The notes under the pieces are model-generated. The model was not told the origin of the DNA and ran no database searches. It was given only the letters and a program-made list of their open reading frames with translations. Source: Ideonella sp. (GTDB taxonomy: Bacteria > Pseudomonadota > Gammaproteobacteria > Burkholderiales > Burkholderiaceae_C). Taken from it: a DNA stretch of 64,000 nt. Within the stretch, counting starts at the first letter, position 1; the number at the start of each line of letters is the position of its first letter. The position numbers and the translations under genes were made by a program. The stretch spans positions 62,001-126,000 of the forward strand of contig NZ_JADJDO010000005.1 of the NCBI RefSeq assembly GCF_016702655.1. The letters run 5' to 3'. Below, piece after piece: positions 19,501 through 26,562 of the stretch.

Positions 19501-22152
19501 GGCGGTGGCGTTTGCCAGCGTCAACGCACTGGACGCCGCGCCGCCCACGCCTGCCACCGCACCGGTGGTCGCGGCACCGCCATTACCGCCGTAGGCGGTC
19601 TGGTGGAGCGACACCGTGCCGCTGGTGTCGCCACTCACGCCGTTGGCGAGCGCGACTGCGCCGCCCGCACCACCACCGGCACCGTTGGAACCGTTGCCGC
19701 CGGTGCCGCCGGAAGCCTGTGCGATAGCCGTGACGTTGCCGCTCACGGCAGTGCCGTTGGCCGTGGCCACTGCACCGGCTCCACTGCCACCCGATTTGGC
19801 TGCACCGTTGCCGCCTCCGCCGTTGCCGCCGCCGGCGTAAGCCGCCACGTAGACTGCATCGTCACCCGTCGTCGTACCGCTGGCCGTTGCGGTGCCGGTG
19901 GCACCGGCCTGGCCGCTTTGTCCGGTGCTGGCGCCCCCGCCGTTGCCACCATCGCCATACACATAGAGGGTCAGCCCACCCACGCCGCTGAGCGCACCGC
20001 TGGCGGTGCCGGTGGCGCCGGCTTTGGCCGTCCCGCTGCCGGTGCCCCCTCCGTTGCCGCCCGTCGCCCGCACGGTGGAGGCGAGGCTGCTGGCAGCGAG
20101 ATCGTTGACGGTCAGGTTGCTCGTGGCCGCGCCGGCCACCCCGGCCACCCCGGTGTCGGAGTTGCCCCCGGTGCCGCCGCGCGCGGTCTGGTTCAATGTC
20201 AAACCGCCGGTCGTGCTGCCGCTGACCTTGTCGGTAAGCGTAATCGCCTTGCCGGCCCCGCCGGCGGCGCCGCTGTAGCCGTAGCCCCCCGCGCCGCCGT
20301 ATACGTTCAGCGCGGCGTAGACCGTGCCGCTGATCGAACTCGCACTGGCCGTGCCCACCGCGTTGGCACCGTTGCCACCCTTGAAGCCCGCGCCGTTACC
20401 GCTGCCACCGCCGCCGCCGGTGGCGTTGACGGTCACGGTGGCATTGCGATTGCTGGCGGTGTCACCACTGCCCGTGGCGTTGCCGACGCCGCCGTTGGCC
20501 CCGCTCGCGTTGCTGCCGCCTGCCCCGCCGGTTCCCCCACCGCCGTTCACCGTGACGGTGAGCGCACCCACGCTGTCGATCGCTGCACTCGCCGTTCCCG
20601 CGCCTCCCACGGCCGCGGTGCCGGAGGAAGTGTCGCCACCCGCCGCACCGGTGGCCCCGACCGTGACGTTGTGCGTCTTGGCCGTGATGTCGTTGCGCGT
20701 CAGGCTGCTGGTAGCAGCGCCGCCGATGCCGGCCGTTCCGCTGTTGCTGTAGCCACCGGCACCTGCGTTGGCATTCTGGTGCATCGTCAGCGTGCCGCTG
20801 GTGCCGCCGCTGACCGCATTGGCGAGCGTGACCGCGCCGCCCTTGCCGCCGCCAGCCCCGCCCGATCCGTTGCCGCCGGCACCGCCATAGGCGGTCGCCG
20901 TGACGTTGACGGTACCACTACCGGACTGGCCACTGGCCTGGGCCGTCGATGACGCACCCGCGCCGCCCGTCCGGCCGATGCCGTTGCCGCTGCCGCCGTT
21001 GCCGCCGCTGCTCTGCGCAATCACGGTCACGGCTTTCGTGCCGACGCTGGTGCCCTGCGCCGTGGCGCTGCCGGTGGCGCCGGCGTTGCCGCTGCTGACG
21101 CTGCTCCCGGCGCCGCCATTGCCGCCGTCGCCGTAAACGTACAAGGTCAGCGTACCCACGCTGGTGATGTTGCCTGTGGCGGTGCCCGCAGCACCAGCAC
21201 TGGTGGTGCCGCTGGTCGAAGCGCCGCCCGCACCGCCCGTGGCCCTCACCTGGGTGAACATGGTGCTCGCGCCGGGGTCGTTCAGCGTGAGGCTGGTCGT
21301 CGCCGCTCCGGCCGCTCCGGCAGCACCGGATTCCGAACCTCCACCTGCGCCGCCCTGGGCCGTCTGGTAGAGGGTCAGGCTGCCCGTCGTGCTCCCGCTG
21401 ACCTTGTTGTTCAGCGTCGTGGCCGCGCCGTTGCCGCCATTGGCGCCGCTGTAGCCGTACCCGCCGCTGCCGCCGGTAGCCGCCACCGAGGCCCAGGCCG
21501 CCCCACTGCCGCTGGTGGCGCTACCGCCGCCGGTGACGGTGGCGGCGGCTCCGTTGCCCCCCTTGCGGCCGGGGCTCGTACCGTAGCCGCCATTGCCGCC
21601 GCGGGCGAAAATGTTGGTCGTGGCACTGTTCGCCCCCACGGCGGTAGCGCTGCCGGACGCGTTGGCCGTGCCACCATTGCCACCGGATGCGCCCAGCCCG
21701 GCGCCGGCACCACCGTTGCCACCGGGAGAACCGGTGTTGCCGCCGTGACCCCCATACGCGTTGGCAGTAGCGGCGGCTGCGCCCGCCGCGGGAGCAGTCG
21801 TTGCGCTGGCAGTCGCGTTGCCACCCTTGCCCCCGGCGCCGGCGTTACCGCCAGGCACGACCGCGGTACCGTTGCCGCCATTACCGCCGGTTCCGCCAGC
21901 GCCGCCGTTCGCGGTGGCGGTGTTCGCGGCGTCTGCATTCGGGCCAGCGGTGGCCGTCGTGTTGCCTCCCGCGCCCCCCACGCCGCCCGTTCCTCCGGGG
22001 AACGAGCCGGCGGTGCCGGGCGTACCGGCCACGCCGTTGGTGGTGACGTTTGCGCCATAGGCCGTGCCCATGGCCGCCGACAGGATCAACAGTGCGCTGA
22101 CTGCGGGATTGAAGCGATGCCCGGGTGTCTTGCGCTGGCTGCTCTTGCTCAT
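16540..22152 (-). CDS. Giant glycine-rich repetitive PEP-CTERM protein
   Basis: 1870 residues. A Sec signal (about residues 1-33, core SALLILSAAMGTAYG) leads into a Gly/Ala/Thr/Ser/Asn-rich body full of GGxGG turns. Seven repeats of about 197 residues (590 bp) are marked by variants of VSGSTTGxLTLxQxAxGG, followed by AATSxLTxND and LTLYVYGDGGNGG. A non-repetitive beta-rich domain occupies roughly the last 280 residues. The C-terminus has VPEPGTWALFIAGLG and then ARRRR: a PEP-CTERM sorting signal, which exosortase recognises for surface anchoring in exopolysaccharide-producing Gram-negatives. No exosortase gene is in this window. AAGGA lies upstream of the ATG at 22152; the open frame to 22200 is less likely. 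Confidence 0.95.
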   Translation of the reverse strand: MSKSSQRKTPGHRFNPAVSALLILSAAMGTAYGANVTTNGVAGTPGTAGSFPGGTGGVGGAGGNTTATAGPNADAANTATANGGAGGTGGNGGNGTAVVPGGNAGAGGKGGNATASATTAPAAGAAAATANAYGGHGGNTGSPGGNGGAGAGLGASGGNGGTANASGSATAVGANSATTNIFARGGNGGYGTSPGRKGGNGAAATVTGGGSATSGSGAAWASVAATGGSGGYGYSGANGGNGAATTLNNKVSGSTTGSLTLYQTAQGGAGGGSESGAAGAAGAATTSLTLNDPGASTMFTQVRATGGAGGASTSGTTSAGAAGTATGNITSVGTLTLYVYGDGGNGGAGSSVSSGNAGATGSATAQGTSVGTKAVTVIAQSSGGNGGSGNGIGRTGGAGASSTAQASGQSGSGTVNVTATAYGGAGGNGSGGAGGGKGGAVTLANAVSGGTSGTLTMHQNANAGAGGYSNSGTAGIGGAATSSLTRNDITAKTHNVTVGATGAAGGDTSSGTAAVGGAGTASAAIDSVGALTVTVNGGGGTGGAGGSNASGANGGVGNATGSGDTASNRNATVTVNATGGGGGSGNGAGFKGGNGANAVGTASASSISGTVYAALNVYGGAGGYGYSGAAGGAGKAITLTDKVSGSTTGGLTLNQTARGGTGGNSDTGVAGVAGAATSNLTVNDLAASSLASTVRATGGNGGGTGSGTAKAGATGTASGALSGVGGLTLYVYGDGGNGGGASTGQSGQAGATGTATASGTTTGDDAVYVAAYAGGGNGGGGNGAAKSGGSGAGAVATANGTAVSGNVTAIAQASGGTGGNGSNGAGGGAGGAVALANGVSGDTSGTVSLHQTAYGGNGGAATTGAVAGVGGAASSALTLANATASTLNVTLASYGGTGGGANAGTAGVGGAANSNANNITGVGALTVNVNGYGGDGGAGSSNASGANGGAATSNSAASTTSLLDDGVSTTVNATGGNGGSGNGAGFKGGNGGNAVGTASGTAVSGTVYVALNTYGGAGGYGYSGAAGGAGKAVTRADAVSGSTTGALTLNQYARGGTGGNSDTGVAGAAGAATSNLAVNDLTASSLTSSVRALGGNGGGTSGGTAKAGATGTASGTLGSVGSLTLYVYGDGGNGGTASTGQSGQAGATGTATASGTAANAVYVAAYATGGNGGGGNGAAKSGGSGAGAVATAAGASGSGNATVLAQASGGTGGAGSSGAGGGAGGAVTLVDSVNGSTSGTLNLTQNAYGGGGGAGNVAAGGVGGAASSTLTLANANASTLNVALASTGGTGGGANAGTAGVGGAADSNANNITGVGTLGVVVNASGGGGGAGSSNANGANGGAASALGSGSTTVYHTASMTVNAYGGGGGDGNGAGFKGGKGGAATGSASATSGSGTVNVTLRAYGGAAGTGNSGADGGVGVATTLNNKVTGSTSGTLYLTQLADAGNGGYSYIGIAGKGGAATSGLNFNSALVSTLNTTTTANGGAGGGTTSGTGGAGGAATASGTQTLTKAVSTLSATMTATGGAGQAGMVGGAATSTLAATAGSSVTANATATGGNGGTKGSANASAAATTTSKAGYAAATSTATGNNAISLAATTGVGAANLSSVAYATGGSGSATATSTATSGTSTIVGSAVADVANAAAATAAVAKTTFNPGAGFTFPNLGGGSNGQHAFAYTNGAISAATEDSLLAANADVDAALGANHAVIGAGSLGANYGASAGSHTYVASVSYTFTLAADKTLTLGLLDFTSYGGGFNSLTLTAMNGAAVVFSDTFVNLAAAQTYFDDNPLSLGIFAAGTQTLSLSYSLTANGAKGADFSYLVASTPALPAVAGFSPSVPVPEPGTWALFIAGLGVVGALARRRRVSAGA
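17760..21540 (-). repeat. Seven tandem repeats of about 590 bp inside the PEP-CTERM gene
   Basis: The VSGSTTG-type anchor is encoded near 21385, 20795, 20205, 19620, 19025, 18437 and 17850, a spacing of 585-595 bp each time. Alternate units are closest relatives: those holding GNGAGFKGGNG (near 20385, 19195 and 18022) are 1188 and 1173 bp apart, while those holding GNGAAKSGGSGAG alternate with them. This implies growth by duplication of a two-unit block. Boundaries of first and last unit are approximate. Confidence 0.85.
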
Positions 22153-22275
22153 GGTGATGGTCCTTGTCCAATCCGTTCGCGAATGCGCACCTCGGCGCAC
22201 GACTCAGCGCGCCCCGCGGTTCGATGATGCCTGAGATTGAGTCGATTAATCTCGGGGCGCAATCCCTCGTATAGG

Positions 22276-22293
22276 CTGCGGGTTAACCCGCAG
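22276..22293. promoter_or_regulatory. Perfect 18-bp palindrome between the PEP-CTERM gene and the histidine kinase gene
   Basis: CTGCGGGTTAACCCGCAG is a perfect inverted repeat without spacer. It lies about 125 bp upstream of each start codon in the 263-bp divergent region. On the minus strand a TATACG element (22273-22268) follows it, so the palindrome would sit in or near the spacer of a PEP-CTERM promoter. It is a good candidate operator; the binding protein is unknown. A second, weaker inverted repeat (GAGATT...AATCTC, 22233-22253) and two copies of CGCAATGCG (22344 and 22362) lie on either side. Confidence 0.6.
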
Positions 22294-22415
22294 ACGGGCT
22301 GTCGGCCCTCGGTGCGGCTGGTCATTGTGCATCCGCAGGCTGTCGCAATGCGCTGACTTGGCGCAATGCGGATGGGTACATTGCGGTCGCGCCATAACCC
22401 AAGGCAAGCCACCCA

Positions 22416-23708
22416 ATGACCACGCACGCCGTCCCGCACGGGGCCCCGAACCCAAGCCGATTGCAGCGCTTCGGCGCCGCCGCGGTGCGCGCCTACCACG
22501 CCTACGCGACTTGGCTGGTGGGGATCAGTTGGAAGCGCTTCTTCCTTTTTGCGATCCTGCTGCTGGTCTTCGTCGGCATCGTGCACGACATGCCGCCCTT
22601 CACGTGGAAGGTGTCGGAGACCGTCGAAGTGGTCAAGCCCCGGCCGCCGAAGAAGGCGATCGCGGTCGACAAGCCGGTGCACTACAGCGTCACGATCGAC
22701 GAGAACGGCATCCGCATCCGCCCGGCCGACGCTGCCAGCGCGCCCGCCAGCGCGGCGAGCGCGCCATCCGGCGGGCTGCCGTCGATCTCGATCGACCTGC
22801 CGCCGGGCAGCCAGACCGACGAGATCCGGCGCGCCGTCGAGGAAGCGCGCGAGGCGCTCGAGGAAGCCGCCAACGACGCGCGCGAGGCCGCCGCCGAGGC
22901 GGCCGCCGAGGCCGATGGCAGGCCACGCACGCGCATCGTCACCGCACGCCTGGGCGATTCGCTGCCGCCGCTCGCGTTGCTGTTCATCATCGTCTCGATC
23001 GTCATCAAGGCGACCTACAAGGGCCGCCTGCAGGCCGAAGTGAAGGCGGCGCAGGCGACCGTCACGGCCGAGGCCGAAACCCTGAAGCGCCAGGTCGTCG
23101 AGGCGCGCATGGCAGCGATGCAGGCGCAGGTGGAGCCGCACTTCCTGTTCAACACGCTGGCGTCGATCGACCACCTCATCGAGACCGACGCGGCGCGTGC
23201 CAGCAAGATGCAGAAGAACCTGATCGCGCTGCTGCGCGCGAGCATGCCCACGCTGCGCGAGGCCGACACCAACCTCGGCCGCGAGCTCGCGGTGATCCGG
23301 CCCTACCTCGAGATCCTCAAGGTGCGCATGGAAGAGCGGCTGCAGACCGAGATCCGCGTCAGCGACGGGCTGCTGTCGGCCGAGTTCCCGCCGATGATGC
23401 TGCAGTCGCTGGTCGAAAACGCGATCAAGCATGGCCTGGAGCCCAAGGCCGACGGCGGCACGCTGATCGTCGCCGCCGAAGTGGTGCACGGCGACCTCGC
23501 GGTCAGCGTGGCCGACAGCGGGCTCGGCTTCGGGCAGGCGGCGACCGCAGGCACCGGCGTCGGCCTGGCCAACATCCGCGAGCGCCTGCAACTGCTCTAC
23601 GGCGGCCGCGCCCAGCTCAGCGTGACCGAGACGCCGGGCGGCGGCACGACGGTCACGATCACCGTCCCCTATGTCTCCAAGCCCAGGCCGGGAGCCTCCA
23701 CGACATGA
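22416..23708 (+). CDS. LytS/YehU-type sensor histidine kinase
   Basis: 430 residues. Two transmembrane helices (about 40-58 and 187-205) enclose a non-cytoplasmic part that ends in an Ala/Glu-rich predicted coiled coil (about 130-165). A cytoplasmic linker leads to the His_kinase domain with VEPHFLFNTLA (phosphoacceptor His) and an ATPase domain with LVENAIKHG and GTGVGLANIRERL. These kinases phosphorylate LytTR regulators, and one follows two genes later. The stop overlaps the start of the next gene by four bases. No ligand can be deduced. Confidence 0.93.
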   Translation: MTTHAVPHGAPNPSRLQRFGAAAVRAYHAYATWLVGISWKRFFLFAILLLVFVGIVHDMPPFTWKVSETVEVVKPRPPKKAIAVDKPVHYSVTIDENGIRIRPADAASAPASAASAPSGGLPSISIDLPPGSQTDEIRRAVEEAREALEEAANDAREAAAEAAAEADGRPRTRIVTARLGDSLPPLALLFIIVSIVIKATYKGRLQAEVKAAQATVTAEAETLKRQVVEARMAAMQAQVEPHFLFNTLASIDHLIETDAARASKMQKNLIALLRASMPTLREADTNLGRELAVIRPYLEILKVRMEERLQTEIRVSDGLLSAEFPPMMLQSLVENAIKHGLEPKADGGTLIVAAEVVHGDLAVSVADSGLGFGQAATAGTGVGLANIRERLQLLYGGRAQLSVTETPGGGTTVTITVPYVSKPRPGASTT

Positions 23709-24100
23709 TGCGTCTGCTGCTCACCCTGTTCGCACTCGCGCTGCTCGGCGCCGCGGCGCTGGTCGCGCTCGCATTCGTCGCCGGCTGGCCCGCCGACGGC
23801 ATCCACGTCATCGTCAACGATCAGGAGATCGTGCCGGCGCAGCTCCACGGCGTGCACGCCCTGCTCGCGTTCGCCATCGCCGCCTGCGTGATCGGCGTCG
23901 TGCTGCCGCTCGCGCTGGCGCTCGGCGTGCTGCTGCCGCTGGCGCTGGCCGCTTGTGCGGTGCTGCTCGTCGGCGCGCTGCTCTTCGGTGCCGGCGCGCT
24001 CGCGCTCGCGCCGCTGTGGCTGCCGCTGCTGCTCGTGATCTGGCTCTTGCACCGCGCGCGCCGGCGCCGCGCGGGCAACGGCGCTACGATCGCGCAATGA
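23705..24100 (+). CDS. Small polytopic membrane protein in the LytS/LytTR operon
   Basis: 131 residues. A first helix (about 3-27), a short soluble loop (GWPADGIHVIVNDQEIVPAQ), then two or three long, Leu/Ala-rich helices, ending in a basic cytoplasmic tail. Not a recognised family. It overlaps the kinase gene by ATGA, so it is co-translated and probably membrane-adjacent to the kinase, perhaps as an accessory sensor. The frame is clean up to the TGA at 24100. Confidence 0.75.
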   Translation: MMRLLLTLFALALLGAAALVALAFVAGWPADGIHVIVNDQEIVPAQLHGVHALLAFAIAACVIGVVLPLALALGVLLPLALAACAVLLVGALLFGAGALALAPLWLPLLLVIWLLHRARRRRAGNGATIAQ

Positions 24101-24196
24101 GCCCCCTGCGGGGGGGCCCCCCGGGGCCCCGCCCGGGGGCCCCCCCCCCCGCCCCCCCGGGGGGGCCCCCCCCCCGGGGCGCGCGGGGGGATCCCA
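24101..24196. other. Extreme G/C homopolymer tract between operon genes
   Basis: Nearly the whole 96-bp stretch is runs of C and G, including runs of 7 to 12 identical bases, with only a few A or T. It separates the membrane protein from the LytTR gene. The starting AGCCCCCTGCGGGG resembles the GC-rich intergenic elements seen elsewhere here (for example 39648, 52250 and 54487), but the long runs look like a badly resolved version of such an element. It may be a real structure or a basecalling/assembly artefact. Confidence 0.8.
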
Positions 24197-25015
24197 GTGA
24201 CGACGATCCACCCACGGGCCCTGATCGCCGACGACGAACGCCTGATGCGCGAGCAGTTGCGCGCGCGCCTGGCCGAGGTCTGGCCCGAGCTCGAAATCGC
24301 GGGCGAGGCGAAGAACGGCATCGAGGCGGTCGAGTTGACGGCCAGCCTGCACCCCGATCTCGTCTTCCTCGACATCCGCATGCCGGGCATGACCGGCGTC
24401 GACGCCGCGCGCCAGATCGCGCAACTGCCCACCGACGACGGCTGGCCGGGCTGCGAGATCGTGTTCATCACCGCCTACGACCAGTACGCCGTCGAGGCCT
24501 TCGAGCAGGGCGTGGTCGACTACGTGCTGAAGCCCGCCGAGCGCGAGCGGCTCGCGCTGACGGTCGAGCGCATCAGGAGGCGCCTCGCGCAGCGCGCCGA
24601 GTCGGCGGGCGGCGCCAGCCTCTCGCCGGCCAGCCTCGAGCAGTTGCTCGGCAAGCTCGCCCAGAGAATCAACCCCGATGCCGGCGCGAACCGCCTCAAG
24701 TGGATCCAGGCCACCGTCGGCCAGGCGATCCAGATGATCCCGGTCGAGGACGTGCTGTTCTTCATCAGCGACGAAAAGTACACGCGCGTGCAGACGGCGC
24801 ACCTCGAGGCCTTGATCCGCAAGCCGATCAAGGAGCTCGTCGAGGAACTCGACATGAACCTCTTCTGGCAGATCCACCGCTCGACGCTCGTCAACACCAA
24901 GGCCATCGCCGGCGTGACGCGCGACCTGCGCGGGCGCCAGCTCGTGAGCGTGAAAGGCCACCCCGAGAAGCTCGAAGTCAGCCGCAGCTACGCGGGGTTG
25001 TTCAAGGGGATGTAG
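24197..25015 (+). CDS. LytTR family response regulator
   Basis: 272 residues: a receiver domain (residues 1-125) with ADDERLM acidic pocket, phosphoacceptor Asp in LVFLDIRMPG and VLKPAE; a linker; and a LytTR DNA-binding domain (about 165-270) with DVLFFISDEKYTRV and FWQIHRSTLVN. It is the expected partner of the LytS-type kinase. The start is GTG at 24197, preceded by the G-rich tract GGGGGGA, which serves as ribosome binding site. LytTR proteins bind paired direct repeats; the divergent PEP-CTERM promoter region is a plausible but unproven target. Confidence 0.92.
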   Translation: MTTIHPRALIADDERLMREQLRARLAEVWPELEIAGEAKNGIEAVELTASLHPDLVFLDIRMPGMTGVDAARQIAQLPTDDGWPGCEIVFITAYDQYAVEAFEQGVVDYVLKPAERERLALTVERIRRRLAQRAESAGGASLSPASLEQLLGKLAQRINPDAGANRLKWIQATVGQAIQMIPVEDVLFFISDEKYTRVQTAHLEALIRKPIKELVEELDMNLFWQIHRSTLVNTKAIAGVTRDLRGRQLVSVKGHPEKLEVSRSYAGLFKGM

Positions 25016-25020
25016 CCGCC

Positions 25021-25290
25021 GGAGCGAAGGGCGAGGGGCCCCGGAACGGGGATCGACCAGCGCAGGCGGCGGCGAGCAAAGCGGGCTCGATGCCTGTCTT
25101 GCGAGTGCGCGGAGCGAAGGGCGAGGGGCCCCGGAACGGGGATCGACCAGCGCAGGCGGCGGCGAGCAAGGCGGGCTCGATGCCCGTCTTGCGAGTACGC
25201 GGAGCGAAGGGCGAGGGGCCCCGGAACGGGGATAGCCCAGCGCAGGCGCCGGCGAGCGAGACGGGGTCGATGCCCGGCTCGCGAATGCGC
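25021..25290. repeat. Three exact-length tandem 90-bp repeats with hairpin core
   Basis: Units start at 25021, 25111 and 25201, each beginning GGAGCGAAGGGCGAGGGGCC and differing at only a few positions. Each carries CCCCGGAACGGGG, a 5-bp stem closed by a GAA loop, followed by ATCGACCAGCGCAGG and a GGGCTCGATGCC segment (altered in unit 3). They fill the gap between the LytTR gene and the convergent HTH gene, so they could act as a bidirectional transcription-termination region. A related copy in inverted orientation is at 49230-49287. Confidence 0.9.
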
Positions 25291-25310
25291 GCAGCGGCGT
25301 CCATGCACCA

Positions 25311-25658
25311 TCACGCGGCCTGGAGCAGGAACTCGACCTTCACGGCTCCGTACGGAAACTCGATGGCTCCAGATGCCGTTCGATCAAGAACCCCTGCATC
25401 CAGAAGCGCGGTCACGTCGACGTGAACGGTCTTCACGTCTCGTCCTACACGGCGTGCCGCCTCCCGAATGTAGACAGGGCCGGCTCCGCACAGCGCCTTG
25501 AGCAGCTCCAAACGTCGAGCAGTCAGCACCTTCCAGAGCAACTCCGGCGTCTCAAAGCTGATGCGCGCAGCCTTCTGCAGCTTCCTCGATTGCCATGCCC
25601 GCAGGAAGTCTTCGCCGGCCTGCTTGCGCGTGGCAACACCTAGAGTCGCTGTCTTCAC
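25311..25658 (-). CDS. HTH DNA-binding protein of HVO_A0114/antitoxin type
   Basis: 115 residues with a C-terminal winged helix: RLELLKALCGAGPVYIREAA, then VGRDVKTVHVDVTALLDAGV and a short beta wing. This resembles the putative DNA-binding proteins paired with DUF6516 proteins in a toxin-antitoxin-like module. The frame starts with GTG at 25658, overlapping the end of the broken partner gene upstream. The gene itself is intact. It likely binds the palindrome at 25934. Confidence 0.7.
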   Translation of the reverse strand: MKTATLGVATRKQAGEDFLRAWQSRKLQKAARISFETPELLWKVLTARRLELLKALCGAGPVYIREAARRVGRDVKTVHVDVTALLDAGVLDRTASGAIEFPYGAVKVEFLLQAA

Positions 25659-25934
25659 GATTCCACCTCACCATGTCGGCCTCGAAGTCTGCGATGAGTT
25701 GCTTCGGACTCACGAACCGGTACGCTTGCTCCGTGGCCCCGTAGTGCCTGTGATCGCTCTTGCCGAACTCGATGTCCTATCTGACGACACACTGGCGGCC
25801 CACCCCATGGGCAAGTCGGTACTTGAAGGCGTGCGTCGAGGGCGGCAGAGGCTGGGGGAGCGTCCTGACCACGTACTCTGCAAAGCCCCGGCGGCGTCGG
25901 CCACCCTTCTGCGAAGCAGCAATTTGGCCCTCAT
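25650..25934 (-). pseudogene. DUF6516-like putative toxin, broken by a frameshift and a nonsense codon
   Basis: The frame starting with ATG at 25934 gives MRAKLLLRRRVADAAG and then turns to nonsense. After restoring one base near 25880 the next frame reads FAEYVVRTLPQPLPPSTHAF and KYRLAHGVGRQCVVR, stops at a TAG (25779-25777), then continues DIEFGKSDHRHYGATEQAYR and FVSPKQLIADFEADMVRW. That order matches DUF6516 proteins as I recall them, where the stop position would be a Tyr (TAC). Two lesions in one gene outside the frameshift cluster of 34-44 kb suggest genuine decay while the HTH partner stays intact. Confidence 0.65.
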
Positions 25935-25953
25935 GTTGGCACTTTTGCCAACA
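25934..25953. promoter_or_regulatory. Perfect inverted repeat over the start codon of the toxin-like gene
   Basis: TGTTGGCA and TGCCAACA arms are separated by four bases and cover the ATG of the broken DUF6516-like gene. Its position at the head of the two-gene unit fits an operator for the HTH protein encoded downstream, as is usual for autoregulated antitoxins. Confidence 0.6.
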
Positions 25954-26066
25954 TCTGCGGAGCGCGTCTACCCGAGCGCACCCGAGCGCACGACGTCGGG
26001 AGCGCAGTGTGCTCTGTGTACGCGTTGCCGCATCGCTCGCCGCCGCGCCCACCCGAGGGAAAGGCC

Positions 26067-26336
26067 ATGCCTATCCCGGTCGAAGTTCTCCGAGCAGGAA
26101 TGCTCAAGCTACCACCCGCAGAGCGTTCGCGGCCGCCCGATGCGCTGCTGCGTGGCAGCTGCGACGTGGCGGCAGGACCAGGGTTGTGCGAGGTTACCTG
26201 CGTCGTGCCCTGGATCGTTGCGGGCCCGAGCAGCGGACCGCTGCTCTTACCGCCGGCGCCCTGGAAACCATGTCGACTGCCAGGCTCGGTCGGGCGCTGG
26301 TCCTCCTCGGCGCTAGGGCTTTCGGTGGCGGGCTAA
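26067..26336 (+). pseudogene. Probable remnant of an addiction-module (PF09720-like) protein
   Basis: The first 30 residues, MPIPVEVLRAGMLKLPPAER and SRPPDALLRG, resemble the N-terminus of addiction-module component proteins (pattern PxEVLxAxxLKLPPAERxRLLDxLxxSL). The rest (to the stop at 26336) is Cys/Pro/Ser-rich and does not fit, so the frame is probably lost soon after residue 30. GAGGGAAA lies before the ATG. No partner toxin gene was found next to it. Confidence 0.4.
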
Positions 26337-26449
26337 TAGCGCTGCGCGTGCTGCAAGCGAACGTGCTGATCTGGCTTTCCGCTGCAGGGGCCGGGGCCTT
26401 CGTGCTCGGGATGGTGCTGATGCTGATCGGGCTGATTGCCGGGAGGTGA
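26270..26449 (+). CDS. Possible small membrane protein, 59 residues
   Basis: The ATG at 26270 opens a short frame with a basic N-terminus and two hydrophobic stretches (LVLLGARAFGGGLIALRVLQ and FVLGMVLMLIGLIAGR). The frame is open further upstream to 25760, but that part is low-quality coding sequence. It overlaps the addiction-module-like remnant in another frame. Unrecognised; it may not be a gene. Confidence 0.35.
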   Translation: MSTARLGRALVLLGARAFGGGLIALRVLQANVLIWLSAAGAGAFVLGMVLMLIGLIAGR

Positions 26450-26468
26450 TCGAGGCTTCGCGGGGCGC

Positions 26469-26484
26469 TGCCTGCGCGCAGGCA
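26469..26484. repeat. Perfect 16-bp palindrome TGCCTGCGCGCAGGCA
   Basis: Located 20 bp after the small membrane ORF and 119 bp before the secreted-protein ATG. It could be a hairpin at the end of the upstream transcript; no T-run follows. Confidence 0.5.
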
Positions 26485-26562
26485 CCGTTCGATGACCGGG
26501 TGAACGGCTGATGAACACGCCCTTCAGCGAACGTACATCGCAACGCGCCCAGACTGCGGTCA

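Noticed and set aside
17035..20952. 1305-codon open frame antisense to the PEP-CTERM gene
   Set aside because: It is the shadow of GGN/GCN-rich repeat codons; its Arg/Ala/Gly/His mix has no domain, signal or ribosome binding site, while the opposite strand has a signal peptide and a sorting motif.
25021..25290. CRISPR array
   Set aside because: Units are 90 bp tandem copies without unique spacers, and no cas genes are present.
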